A DNA stretch of 64,000 nt, from assembly GCF_018861025.1 (NCBI RefSeq), contig NZ_JAHKQH010000045.1:191413-255412 (forward strand), in the 5' to 3' direction. The DNA is from Psychrosphaera sp. B3R10. Lineage in GTDB: Bacteria; Pseudomonadota; Gammaproteobacteria; Enterobacterales; Alteromonadaceae. The notes under the pieces were generated by a model. The model saw only the letters and a list, made by a program, of their open reading frames with translations. It was not told where the DNA came from and searched no databases. The position numbers and the translations under genes were made by a program. Below are positions 37,317-46,505 of this stretch, piece after piece. The first letter of the stretch is position 1. Every line of letters begins with the position of its first letter.

Positions 37317-38059
37317 GTAGTGAAGCCGTACAAAAGATCAAACAATCCAGTTTTATAGTTGGAATTGTTTTCTTTTTAACGGTTATTTTATTACTGATAT
37401 GGGGGTATAATGGACTGCTGAATTGGGCTCAGGATAAAAACGATGCGCCGATTAATGAAGTCGTTATTCACGGCGACTTTATTTATATTGATAGAGACGA
37501 GTTAACGTCTGGAATTCAGCAAAAATTAGATGGTAGCTTTTTCACGCTTGATGTTGATTGGTTACGTGGCCAAATAGAAGAAAACCCTTGGGTTTATGCC
37601 GCATCAATTCGTAAAGAATGGCCGCAAAAAATACATGTCTTTGTTGTAGAACAAGATGTATTTGGTGTTTGGAATAACGACTTATTACTCAATAAGTTTG
37701 GCGATGTGTTTTATGCCGACGGAGTTGCAGTGGATGAGTCTCTACCGCGCCTATTTGGACCGGAAGGAAATGAAAAGGACGTACTTAAAGGGTACGTTAA
37801 AATGCAGCATTTACTTGACCTGCATAAGTTTAAAATTAAAGAAGCTGTGTTGTCGGAGCGATATGCTTGGCAACTCTGGCTAGAAGTCGGCATACATTTA
37901 AATTTAGGCCGCTCAGATAAGATGAAAAGAGTACAACGATTTGTTGATTTGTACCCTATTTTATCTGAGTATGGCGACAAGGACATCGCGCGCGTTGATT
38001 TACGTTACGACATAGGTCTAGCGGTAGCGTGGCGAGATAAACATAATAATGAAAGTTAA
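37313..38059 (+). CDS. ftsQ: Cell division protein FtsQ
   Basis: A 248-residue bitopic divisome protein with a membrane helix at about 14-37, a POTRA domain (starting INEVVIHGDFIYIDRDEL) and the FtsQ beta domain. It partners FtsL and FtsB. ATG 37313 overlaps the ddl stop by four bases. Confidence 0.94.
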   Translation: MSSEAVQKIKQSSFIVGIVFFLTVILLLIWGYNGLLNWAQDKNDAPINEVVIHGDFIYIDRDELTSGIQQKLDGSFFTLDVDWLRGQIEENPWVYAASIRKEWPQKIHVFVVEQDVFGVWNNDLLLNKFGDVFYADGVAVDESLPRLFGPEGNEKDVLKGYVKMQHLLDLHKFKIKEAVLSERYAWQLWLEVGIHLNLGRSDKMKRVQRFVDLYPILSEYGDKDIARVDLRYDIGLAVAWRDKHNNES

Positions 38060-38075
38060 GTGCGTAATATAAAAT

Positions 38076-39305
38076 ATGAACCCAGGTGCAAAAGCCGTTG
38101 AAAGAAATCTAATCGTTGGACTTGATGTTGGCACTTCTAAAGTGGTGGCGGTCGTCGGCGAAATTACACCAGACCAACAAATTAGTATTGTTGGTGTTGG
38201 TCACCATACCAGTCATGGAATGGATAAAGGCGGCGTAAACGATTTAAATCTAGTCATTGGTTCGGTACAAAGCGCGATTAACGAAGCAGAATTAATGGCG
38301 GATTGCCGTATTTCTTCGGTTTACTTAGCGATAAGCGGTAAACATATTTCATGTCAGAATGAGAGTGGCATGGTGCCAATTCACGACGCTGAAGTGACAA
38401 ACGAAGATGTAGAAAATGTTATTCATGCAGCCAAAGCAGTACCAATGGCCGCAGAGCGTAAAATGTTACATGTTTTACCTCAAGAGTTTTCGGTTGATAT
38501 GCAAGAGGGAATTAAAAGCCCAGTGGGTATGTCAGGCGTTCGAATGGAAGCAAAAGTTCACATAGTGACGTGTGCCAATGACATGGCAAAAAACATCGTT
38601 AAATGTGTAGAACGTTGCGAACTTAAAGAAGACCAATTGATTTTTAGTGCACTGGCCTCCAGTTATTCTGTTTTAACAGAAGACGAAAAGGAGCTTGGTG
38701 TATGTGTTGTTGATATGGGCGGCGGTACGCTGGACATTGCTATTTATGCAAATGGGGCCATCCGTCACTCAGCTGTATTACCTATTGCAGGTAATCAGGT
38801 AACCAACGACATAGCTAAAATTTTCCGTACGCCTATAAGTCATGCGGAAGATATAAAAGTTAAATATGGTGCGGCTTACAGTAATTTAGCCAGTGCCGAA
38901 GACAATATAGAAGTACCGAGTGTCGGAGGCCGCCCTGCGCGAATTATGTCACGACACACGTTAGCTGAGGTAATTGAGCCTCGCTATCAAGAGATATATG
39001 AATTGATTTTAGATGAAATTCGAAAATCAGGTTTGGAAGATCAAATTGCAGCTGGCATAGTACTAACAGGTGGCACCGCAAAAATGACGGGCGCCGTAGA
39101 ATATGCAGAGCTGGTATTTCAAATGCCTGTTCGAGTTGGCACCCCAGTCGGTGTAAAAGGACTAACAGAATACGTGCAAGACCCCAGTTACGCCACAGCA
39201 GTTGGTTTGTTGTTATACGGTATGGAAAAACAGCAAGGCAATGATGAAGAAAAACAACAGAATTGGTGGCAGAGAATTGCAAGTTGGTTCAAAGGTGAAT
39301 TTTAA
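38076..39305 (+). CDS. ftsA: Cell division actin homologue FtsA
   Basis: A 409-residue actin-fold protein that tethers FtsZ to the membrane. Seen: NLIVGLDVGTSKVVAVVGE, VVDMGGGTLDIAIY and ILTGGTAKM-type ATP-site motifs (here VLTGGTAKMTG). The C-terminal amphipathic helix WWQRIASWFKGEF is the membrane-targeting sequence. Confidence 0.97.
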   Translation: MNPGAKAVERNLIVGLDVGTSKVVAVVGEITPDQQISIVGVGHHTSHGMDKGGVNDLNLVIGSVQSAINEAELMADCRISSVYLAISGKHISCQNESGMVPIHDAEVTNEDVENVIHAAKAVPMAAERKMLHVLPQEFSVDMQEGIKSPVGMSGVRMEAKVHIVTCANDMAKNIVKCVERCELKEDQLIFSALASSYSVLTEDEKELGVCVVDMGGGTLDIAIYANGAIRHSAVLPIAGNQVTNDIAKIFRTPISHAEDIKVKYGAAYSNLASAEDNIEVPSVGGRPARIMSRHTLAEVIEPRYQEIYELILDEIRKSGLEDQIAAGIVLTGGTAKMTGAVEYAELVFQMPVRVGTPVGVKGLTEYVQDPSYATAVGLLLYGMEKQQGNDEEKQQNWWQRIASWFKGEF

Positions 39306-39325
39306 AAGGTTTTTAGACGGAGAGT

Positions 39326-40495
39326 ATGACAATGTTTGAGTTGATGGACGATCATAACGAAGAAGCTGTCATCAAGGTATTTGGTGTAGGTGGTGGTGGC
39401 GGTAACGCTGTTGATCACATGGTGAGCGCTTCGATTGAAGGTGTAGAGTTTATTGCTGCGAATACGGATGCTCAAGCATTACGTAAGTCAGAAGCGGGTA
39501 CGACTTTACAATTAGGTTCAGAAGTAACTAAAGGGTTAGGTGCTGGGGCGAATCCAGAAATTGGACGTCAGGCAGCTATCGAAGACAGAGAAACAATTTC
39601 TGCCGCAATGCAAGGTGCAGACATGATCTTTATCGCAGCCGGAATGGGCGGCGGTACAGGTACAGGTGCAGCTCCAGTTGTTGCTGAAATTGCAAAAGAG
39701 CTAGGCATTTTAACGGTTGCTGTTGTAACTAAACCGTTTAACTTTGAAGGCAAAAAGCGTTTGAGCTATGCCGAACAAGGTATTGCACAATTGGCGAATT
39801 CTGTTGATTCTTTGATTACAGTTCCAAACGATAAATTATTAAAAGTACTTGGTCCTAAAACCAGCTTACTTGACGCTTTTAAAGAAGCAAATAATGTATT
39901 ACTTGGTGCGGTTCAAGGTATTGCTGAGTTAATCACCCGTTCTGGTTTGATTAACGTTGACTTCGCCGACGTAAAAACGGTGATGTCTGAAATGGGCAAT
40001 GCAATGATGGGAACTGGCGCATCGTCTGGTTCTGACCGTGCACAAGAAGCGGCGGAAGCTGCGATTTCTTCTCCACTATTAGAAGACATCGACTTGGCAG
40101 GCGCTAAAGGTATTTTGGTTAATGTTACTGCAGGTATGGACTTAACAATTGAAGAGTTCGATACCATCGGTAACACAGTTAAAGCATTTGCCTCTGAAAA
40201 TGCGACGGTAGTAATTGGTACTGTTATTGATATGGATATGCAGGACGAATTGCGAGTTACTGTAGTTGCTACAGGCATCGGCGGTGACAAACGTGCGGAT
40301 ATTTCTCTTGTTCCAGCAACGCCATCAGCAGCGACTGCGACGGGGACTATGGGTTCAATGGGCGGTTCTTCTGCGGCAAGACAACCACGTTCTCATGTTC
40401 AGCCAGAACAACAACCGTTGATTGAAGCTGAAGAGAAAAAGGAAGAAGAAAACTACTTCGATATTCCTGCATTTTTGAGAAAACAGGCTGACTAA
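39326..40495 (+). CDS. ftsZ: Cell division tubulin homologue FtsZ
   Basis: A 389-residue GTPase that forms the Z ring. Seen: [15 protein letters not shown], the tubulin signature [10 protein letters not shown] (near 105-114), NVDFADV for the T7 loop region, a short Gly/Ser/Thr-rich linker and the C-terminal peptide [10 protein letters not shown] that binds FtsA and ZipA. A good ribosome binding site (GACGGAGAG) precedes the ATG. Confidence 0.98.
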   Translation: MTMFELMDDHNEEAVIKVFGVGGGGGNAVDHMVSASIEGVEFIAANTDAQALRKSEAGTTLQLGSEVTKGLGAGANPEIGRQAAIEDRETISAAMQGADMIFIAAGMGGGTGTGAAPVVAEIAKELGILTVAVVTKPFNFEGKKRLSYAEQGIAQLANSVDSLITVPNDKLLKVLGPKTSLLDAFKEANNVLLGAVQGIAELITRSGLINVDFADVKTVMSEMGNAMMGTGASSGSDRAQEAAEAAISSPLLEDIDLAGAKGILVNVTAGMDLTIEEFDTIGNTVKAFASENATVVIGTVIDMDMQDELRVTVVATGIGGDKRADISLVPATPSAATATGTMGSMGGSSAARQPRSHVQPEQQPLIEAEEKKEEENYFDIPAFLRKQAD

Positions 40496-40584
40496 AAAAT
40501 AATCACTTGTTAGCTGGTCTGATATGTAGTAAAATGTCTGCCGCTTTTTATGATTGATATACAAATAGAGAGAAAACAGCTTAA

Positions 40585-41496
40585 ATGATTAAACAACGCA
40601 CTATCAAATCACAGATTACAACTACTGGGATTGGATTGCACAAAGGCGAGAAGGTCACCCTTACTCTTCGTCCAGCAGCCGAAAATACAGGTATTGTATT
40701 TCGACGTGTGGACTTGTCGCCTATTGCTGAATTTCCGTCAAGCCCAGAGCTTGTTGGCGATACACAGATGTGTACGTGTTTGATTAATGCCGACGGTCAA
40801 CGTTTGTCTACGACAGAACATTTGATGGCGGCGCTTGCTAGCTTAGCAATCGATAACTTGATTGTAGAGGTGGACGCAGCTGAGATCCCAATTATGGATG
40901 GCAGCTCGCTACCATTTATCTATTTGTTACAGCAAGCTGAAATAATCGAGCAAGACGCATTACGTCGCTATATAAAGATCACGAAACCGGTTCGCGTAGA
41001 GATTGACGACAAATGGGCTGAATTACGTCCATATGACGGGTTTAAAATTGATTTTGAAATTGAGTTTAACCACCCAATTATTTCTCAGTCTAAACAACGT
41101 GTCTCTTTAGATATCACTGCTGAATCGTTTTTAAAACAAATAAGTCGTGCACGTACATTTGGTTTTATGCGTGACATCGAATATTTACGTAACAATAATT
41201 TAGCCCTTGGCGGCAACATGGACAATGCAATTGTATTGGACGAGTTTAGGGTATTAAACCCAGATGGATTACGTTACGAAGATGAATTTGTTAAGCACAA
41301 AATTCTAGACGCTGTTGGCGACCTATATATGGGAAGCAAACCATTGTTGGCAGAATTTGTGGCATTTAAGTCAGGACATGACTTGAACAACAAGGTCTTA
41401 GTAGAATTGATGAAAAATCAAGATTGTTGGGAATACGTAACCTTTGGTGATAAAAAGCCAGAAGCAATTGGCGACATTGTACCGCAATTTGCCTAA
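40585..41496 (+). CDS. lpxC: UDP-3-O-acyl-GlcNAc deacetylase LpxC
   Basis: A 303-residue zinc enzyme catalysing the committed step of lipid A synthesis. Seen: the zinc His in [12 protein letters not shown] (about 74-85), the [13 protein letters not shown] motif (about 237-249) and HDLNNKVL (about 264-271). It ends the cluster and is followed by a strong terminator. No secM-like gene follows. Confidence 0.98.
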   Translation: MIKQRTIKSQITTTGIGLHKGEKVTLTLRPAAENTGIVFRRVDLSPIAEFPSSPELVGDTQMCTCLINADGQRLSTTEHLMAALASLAIDNLIVEVDAAEIPIMDGSSLPFIYLLQQAEIIEQDALRRYIKITKPVRVEIDDKWAELRPYDGFKIDFEIEFNHPIISQSKQRVSLDITAESFLKQISRARTFGFMRDIEYLRNNNLALGGNMDNAIVLDEFRVLNPDGLRYEDEFVKHKILDAVGDLYMGSKPLLAEFVAFKSGHDLNNKVLVELMKNQDCWEYVTFGDKKPEAIGDIVPQFA

Positions 41497-41517
41497 GTTA
41501 TTCTCATATTAAAATTG

Positions 41518-41540
41518 AGCCAGCGTAAGCTGGCTTTTTT
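41518..41540 (+). terminator. Intrinsic terminator after lpxC
   Basis: The stem AGCCAGC/GCTGGCT with a GTAA loop is followed by TTTTT. It lies 20 bp after the lpxC stop and ends the dcw transcript. The next 270 bp hold no gene and should carry the promoter of the dioxygenase gene. Confidence 0.92.
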
Positions 41541-41812
41541 GTATCCGCACTTTAGGTTCTGCTCACTTCACGATAAAAACACAAGCTCTTGTTTTATTGC
41601 TGTATCTAATTCTATACACCCCGTAAAACATCCCCTGTAAGCCAATCAAACCGCCACTTCATTGATGTAAACAATACTTTCCCAATTCGCTGTAGCCCTT
41701 ATTTTTAAAGGCTTTGGAAAGAAGTGTTAGCTGGGTATGATGGCGCAAAATAAAGTAGTAATTCTTACTATAGTTAATAATCAATAGCGTAAGCTGAAAT
41801 GAGGAAAATGCG

Positions 41813-42892
41813 GTGGCAGATTTATTTGAAAATCCAATTGGGTTAGATGGCTTTGAATATGTAGAATTCTGTGCCCCCGAAAAAGGTATATTAGAAGCTG
41901 CTTTTGAAGTGATGGGCTTTACCTTAGTTGCGCGACATAAATCAAAAGACGTTGAACTGTGGCGTCAAGGTGATATTAATTTTATTACTAACTACGAAAA
42001 AAACAGCCACGCCTTTTATTATGCTGAAGAACATGGTCCATCTGCTTGTGGCCTAGCGTTTCGAGTTAAAGATGCACAGCTAGCTTATGCTGAAGTTCAA
42101 AAACGTGGTGCCCAACCCGTTAAAGTTGAAACGGGTCCTATGGAATTGCGTTTACCAGCGATTAAAGGCATCGGTGGTGCGAACTTATATCTAATAGACC
42201 GTTATCAAGGCAGTAATACAATTTATGACATCGACTTCAATTGGATTGAAGGCGTTGACCGTCATCCTGAAGGATGCGGCTTCCACACGTTGGACCATTT
42301 AACCCATAATGTTTACCGTGGCCGTATGGATTATTGGGCTAAATATTATGAAAGCCTATTTAACTTTCGTGAAATTCGTTATTTTGACATTAAAGGCGAA
42401 TATACCGGATTGTTGTCAAAAGCAATGACGGCACCAGACGGCAAAATTCGTATTCCGTTAAATGAGGAAGCGGCTGGTGGCGGCGGTCAAATCGAAGAGT
42501 TTTTGATGCAATATAATGGCGAAGGTATTCAGCATATTGCCTTCTCCTGCGATGATTTATTGGCATGTTGGGATCGCTTAAAAGCTAACGGTGTTAAGTT
42601 TATGACCGCACCACCAAGCACCTATTACGACATGTTGGAAGAGCGTTTAACCGGACACGGCGAACCTGTAGATGAATTACAAGCTCGTGGTATTTTGTTA
42701 GACGGAACAACCGAAGGTGAAACACCTCGTTTATTGTTACAAATATTCTCTGAAGCAACGCTTGGTCCGGTATTTTTTGAGTTTATACAGCGTAAAGAAG
42801 ATGATGGATTTGGTGAAGGAAACTTCAAAGCACTGTTTGAATCAATCGAACGTGATCAAATGGCCCGTGGCATTATAGGCGAAGACAAATAG
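41813..42892 (+). CDS. hpd: 4-hydroxyphenylpyruvate dioxygenase
   Basis: A 359-residue Fe(II) dioxygenase with two VOC halves that turns 4-hydroxyphenylpyruvate into homogentisate. The C-terminal catalytic half shows the iron ligands in [18 protein letters not shown] and FFEFIQRK, with the typical LLQIFSE strand before the last. GTG 41813 has GAGGA about eight bases upstream. It leads a three-gene group with a VOC protein and a fumarylacetoacetase-family hydrolase. Homogentisate dioxygenase is not in the window. Confidence 0.95.
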   Translation: MADLFENPIGLDGFEYVEFCAPEKGILEAAFEVMGFTLVARHKSKDVELWRQGDINFITNYEKNSHAFYYAEEHGPSACGLAFRVKDAQLAYAEVQKRGAQPVKVETGPMELRLPAIKGIGGANLYLIDRYQGSNTIYDIDFNWIEGVDRHPEGCGFHTLDHLTHNVYRGRMDYWAKYYESLFNFREIRYFDIKGEYTGLLSKAMTAPDGKIRIPLNEEAAGGGGQIEEFLMQYNGEGIQHIAFSCDDLLACWDRLKANGVKFMTAPPSTYYDMLEERLTGHGEPVDELQARGILLDGTTEGETPRLLLQIFSEATLGPVFFEFIQRKEDDGFGEGNFKALFESIERDQMARGIIGEDK

Positions 42893-42910
42893 TCGTCGTT
42901 AGGAGTGGTT

Positions 42911-43453
42911 ATGAAAATTAATCGAATACATCACGTTGCATATCGCTGTAAAAATGCGAAAGAGACGGTAGCGTTTTACCGTGACCTTTTGGACATGGAA
43001 TTCATGTTAGCGATTGCTGAAGATGAAGTGCCGTCAACTAAAGAGCCAGATCCGTACATGCATGTCTTTCTTGACGCAGGACAGGGCAACGTATTGGCAT
43101 TTTTTGAAATACCTAATGCTCCTGATATGGACCGCGATAATAATACGCCACTTTGGGTTCAACACATTGCATTTGAAGTCGATACAATAGATGAATTAAC
43201 TGAAGCGAAAACTCGTTTAGAAGATGCGGGGATCAGTGTTTTAGGTCCAACAGATCATACTATTTTTAAATCAATATACTTTTTTGATCCTAACGGGCAT
43301 CGAATTGAACTTGCAGCAAATACTGCTAAACCAGGTATGCTGGAAGAGTTAAAGCGCGTAGCGCCTGCGATGTTAGACGAGTGGGACAAAACAAAAAAAG
43401 CACCTCAGCATGCAGCTTGGCTGCATTCGGGTGAAGATTTTCCGGGGAAATAA
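42911..43453 (+). CDS. VOC-family metalloprotein of the tyrosine group
   Basis: A 180-residue VOC protein. ATG 42911 is preferred over GTG 42905 because AGGAG lies five bases upstream. A glyoxalase-like ligand set is visible: IHHVAYRC (His), AFFEIP (Glu), VQHIAFEVD (His) and HRIELAAN (Glu). The substrate is unknown. Its place between hpd and a fumarylacetoacetase-family gene suggests a step in aromatic amino acid catabolism. Confidence 0.8.
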   Translation: MKINRIHHVAYRCKNAKETVAFYRDLLDMEFMLAIAEDEVPSTKEPDPYMHVFLDAGQGNVLAFFEIPNAPDMDRDNNTPLWVQHIAFEVDTIDELTEAKTRLEDAGISVLGPTDHTIFKSIYFFDPNGHRIELAANTAKPGMLEELKRVAPAMLDEWDKTKKAPQHAAWLHSGEDFPGK

Positions 43454-43454
43454 G

Positions 43455-44462
43455 ATGAAATTAGCAAGTTTAAAGTCAGGTCGTGATGGTCAATTAGTTG
43501 TTGTTAATTCGGCACTCACTAAAATGACGCGTGTAACAGACATCGCGCCGACCATGCAAGCAGCAATAGACCAATGGCAAGAAATTGAACCACAACTTAA
43601 AGTTCGTTTTCAGCAACTGGAAAACGGCCAAGTAGAGGCAGAAGATTTTGATCAAACAAAATGCGAATCGCCACTTCCTCGGGCTTATCAGTGGGCCGAT
43701 GGCAGTGCTTATGTCAATCATGTGGAGTTAGTTCGCAAGGCTCGAAATGCTGAAATGCCAGCCACGTTTTGGACTGATCCACTGATGTATCAAGGCGGAT
43801 CTGATAGCTTTTTAGCACCGCGTGACAATATTGTAATGCCTCAAACTGACGGGTTTGGTGTTGATTTTGAAGCAGAAGTCGCAGTAATAACAAATGACGT
43901 ACCTATGGGGGTTAACCCAGAAGATGCATTACAACATATTAAACTTATTATGATTGTAAATGACGTTTCATTACGTGGACTTATTCCAGGAGAGCTTGCA
44001 AAAGGGTTTGGTTTTTTCCAGTCTAAACCAAGCAGCGCATTTAGCCCTGTGTGTGTAACGCCTGATATGTTAGGTGACGCGTGGCAAGGTGGAAAGTTAT
44101 CATTGCCTTTAATGTCACATTACAACGGCACACTATTTGGCAAGCCTGAAGCTGGAATTGATATGACATTCCATTTTGGACAGTTAGTGGCGCACGCCGC
44201 TAAAACAAGACCGCTGTGCGCCGGTACAGTAATCGGTTCGGGTACGGTTTCTAATAAATTAAATGACGGCCCTGGTAAACCAGTTGCTGAAGGTGGTGTT
44301 GGTTATAGTTGTATTGCTGAGATTCGAATGATTGAAACAATCCAAAATGGTGCACCAACAACTCCATTTATGCAGTTTGGCGATAACATCCAAATTGAAA
44401 TGTTCGATAAATCGGGTCAATCTATTTTTGGGCAAATAAACCAAAATGTAGAGCCTCAATAA
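43455..44462 (+). CDS. Fumarylacetoacetase-family hydrolase
   Basis: A 335-residue FAH-superfamily protein. ATG 43455 lies one base after the upstream stop, with GGGGAAA upstream; the frame from 43410 is an overrun. Metal-site residues are visible in DFEAEVAVI (Glu pair and Asp block), and IMIVNDVSLRGLIPGELAKG is the typical central segment. In tyrosine breakdown such enzymes cleave fumarylacetoacetate. The group with hpd supports this role; the exact substrate is inferred. Confidence 0.88.
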   Translation: MKLASLKSGRDGQLVVVNSALTKMTRVTDIAPTMQAAIDQWQEIEPQLKVRFQQLENGQVEAEDFDQTKCESPLPRAYQWADGSAYVNHVELVRKARNAEMPATFWTDPLMYQGGSDSFLAPRDNIVMPQTDGFGVDFEAEVAVITNDVPMGVNPEDALQHIKLIMIVNDVSLRGLIPGELAKGFGFFQSKPSSAFSPVCVTPDMLGDAWQGGKLSLPLMSHYNGTLFGKPEAGIDMTFHFGQLVAHAAKTRPLCAGTVIGSGTVSNKLNDGPGKPVAEGGVGYSCIAEIRMIETIQNGAPTTPFMQFGDNIQIEMFDKSGQSIFGQINQNVEPQ

Positions 44463-44479
44463 ATATTAGGCACTCTATT

Positions 44480-44514
44480 TAGGGCACTCTGATTAAGGGC
44501 GCCCTATCTTTTTT
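44480..44514 (+). terminator. Intrinsic terminator after the tyrosine group
   Basis: The arms TAGGGC and GCCCTA, with a loop that itself contains GGGC, are followed by TCTTTTTT. The hairpin lies about 18 bp after the FAH-family stop. Confidence 0.7.
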
Positions 44515-44692
44515 ATCTAAACCTTCTACATTTGCTCTTATATCGTCGCTAAACCTCACATTTTTGTCATAATATCCGCTTAAATTATCTAAAAGTTGTT
44601 TTAACTTTATTTTACATTGTGTTTGTTTTTACTTTTACTGGTATGATTCTTAACTTATAGATTGGAACTTAAAGTAATAATTTGAACAGAAA

Positions 44693-46486
44693 ATGAACGT
44701 ATCAACGGAATATTTAATTGAGTTGCTAAAAGCGAGCTCTGACTTTAATCAACTGTCAGAAGGTGCCATGATCGGACTTGCGGAAGCGCTTGAAGTTATT
44801 ACGGTTGCCGGCGGTGCAGAAGTTATTCGGGAAGGCGCTGAATCTGATTCAATGTTTATTTTGGTTAGTGGTCGTCTTAGGGTTTCTCGAACCGATAAAA
44901 ATGGCCAACGTTTGTTATACAACGAAGTTTTGCCAGGTGATTGTGTTGGCGAAACGGGAATGATTTTACGCCAAGCGAGAACGGCAGACATTACGTCTAT
45001 GCGGGAGTCGCAACTTGCTGTCCTTTCTGATAAAGCCTATGAAGAACTTATAGCGAAACATCCATCGGAGTTAAACAGAGCGTTTTCTCAGGCTATTTAT
45101 CGTCATCTCAGACATGACCGTAGAGTCGCAGAACGTCGCAGAGCACAAAGCTTTTTCTTAATCCCAATCCACGAAACGGTAGATATGTCGGTATTCACTT
45201 CTCAAATGAAGTTGAACTTGACCAAGTATGGTTCAACCGAGGTTGTGCCCGTTAGTTTAATTGATGCTGAACGCACTGTTGGCGATGACGGTTACCTTAA
45301 TCTTGATAAATTAGAAGCGGATTTCGATTATATAATTTATCAGGGTGAATTAAATCTTGATGAACAATTAAATGAAACGTTTGAACATGCTGATCAGGTA
45401 ATATTTGTCGCTGACGGCACCAAAAGTTCGTCATTAACAAAATTAGAAGAGTCACTTCGATCACGTTTTGATATAGCCCTGATCCGTAGTCATTTAGCGC
45501 TAGTTTATCCAGAATCTGAAGTGAGTTGTGGTGACCGGGCTGAGTGGAATAAAGAACGAAAAACCGAGCGTGTCTACCCGATTAAATTGGCGAGTAGTGA
45601 TGACTTTGGGCGGTTAGTTCGATTTTTACTTGGCAAAGCCATCGGTGTTGTTTTAGGTGGCGGGGGCGCACGTGGTTTTGCTCATTTAGGTGTATTAAGA
45701 GCATTTGAAGAGTCAAATATCCCCATTGATCTCATTGGCGGCAACAGTATGGGAGCACTTATTGGTGCTTGTTATGTTTCGGGAATGCCTCGAGAGTCTA
45801 TCCATAAAGAAATATTGAGGTATTCAAAGGGGGGAATGAAACTTACTTTCCCACTTGTCGCACTTATGTCGAATAAAAACCTAAAAGGTGCGTTTCAAGA
45901 AGCCCTAGGCAATTTAGATATTCAAAGAATTTGGACGCCTTATTTTGCAGCCGCGTGTAATTTAACAACAGCAGAAACCTTGGTACTTGAAGAAGGGCCA
46001 CTTTGGCAAGCGGTATTGGCAAGCAATTCACCAGCCGGGTTGTTTCCGCCAGTAGTGGTTGATGGGCAATTATTAGTGGACGGTGCAATACTTGAAAATG
46101 TTCCAGTGCAAGCAATGCGTCAACGTCTATCGACGCCACTTGAGCGCCGTCGAGGTAATGGTGCGGTAATTGCTATTGATGTTGATGTTAAAGATGCGTT
46201 TGAAGTTAATAAAAATGTCACGGATCTATCCTCATGGAATAAGCTTAAATCTCATTTTGAAAAAGCCCATGATAACTTACCGGGCATAGTTGATATTCTC
46301 ATGCAAGTCGCACATATCGGTGGGTTGGCTCAGCGTCAGCAGACAAAACATGCAGCGGACATTTATTTTGAGCCGCCGTTAAGTAACTTCAGCATAATGG
46401 ACTATAAAAAAGCTGAAGAGATAATTGAAGTTGGGTATGAATATGCGATGCAACAAATAAACGTGATTAAATCGAGTATTCAGTAA
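44693..46486 (+). CDS. Cyclic-nucleotide-binding patatin phospholipase
   Basis: A 597-residue protein like a bacterial neuropathy-target-esterase homologue. Residues about 10-130 form a cNMP-binding domain (DSMFILVSGRLRVSR, LPGDCVGETGMI, RTADITSMRESQLAV). A linker of unclear fold follows. From about 313 comes a patatin domain with the oxyanion loop GGGGARGFAHLGVL, nucleophile Ser352 in GNSMG, and the partner Asp463 in DGAILENVP. It likely hydrolyses phospholipids or lysophospholipids at the membrane. The NRPS gene starts 19 bp after its stop on the same strand, so they are probably co-expressed. Confidence 0.9.
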   Translation: MNVSTEYLIELLKASSDFNQLSEGAMIGLAEALEVITVAGGAEVIREGAESDSMFILVSGRLRVSRTDKNGQRLLYNEVLPGDCVGETGMILRQARTADITSMRESQLAVLSDKAYEELIAKHPSELNRAFSQAIYRHLRHDRRVAERRRAQSFFLIPIHETVDMSVFTSQMKLNLTKYGSTEVVPVSLIDAERTVGDDGYLNLDKLEADFDYIIYQGELNLDEQLNETFEHADQVIFVADGTKSSSLTKLEESLRSRFDIALIRSHLALVYPESEVSCGDRAEWNKERKTERVYPIKLASSDDFGRLVRFLLGKAIGVVLGGGGARGFAHLGVLRAFEESNIPIDLIGGNSMGALIGACYVSGMPRESIHKEILRYSKGGMKLTFPLVALMSNKNLKGAFQEALGNLDIQRIWTPYFAAACNLTTAETLVLEEGPLWQAVLASNSPAGLFPPVVVDGQLLVDGAILENVPVQAMRQRLSTPLERRRGNGAVIAIDVDVKDAFEVNKNVTDLSSWNKLKSHFEKAHDNLPGIVDILMQVAHIGGLAQRQQTKHAADIYFEPPLSNFSIMDYKKAEEIIEVGYEYAMQQINVIKSSIQ

Positions 46487-46505
46487 ACATATAGCAAGGA
46501 CGGCA

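Noticed and set aside
41541-41812. secM gene after lpxC
   Set aside because: No frame with a signal sequence and arrest-type end is present, and a strong terminator closes the cluster.
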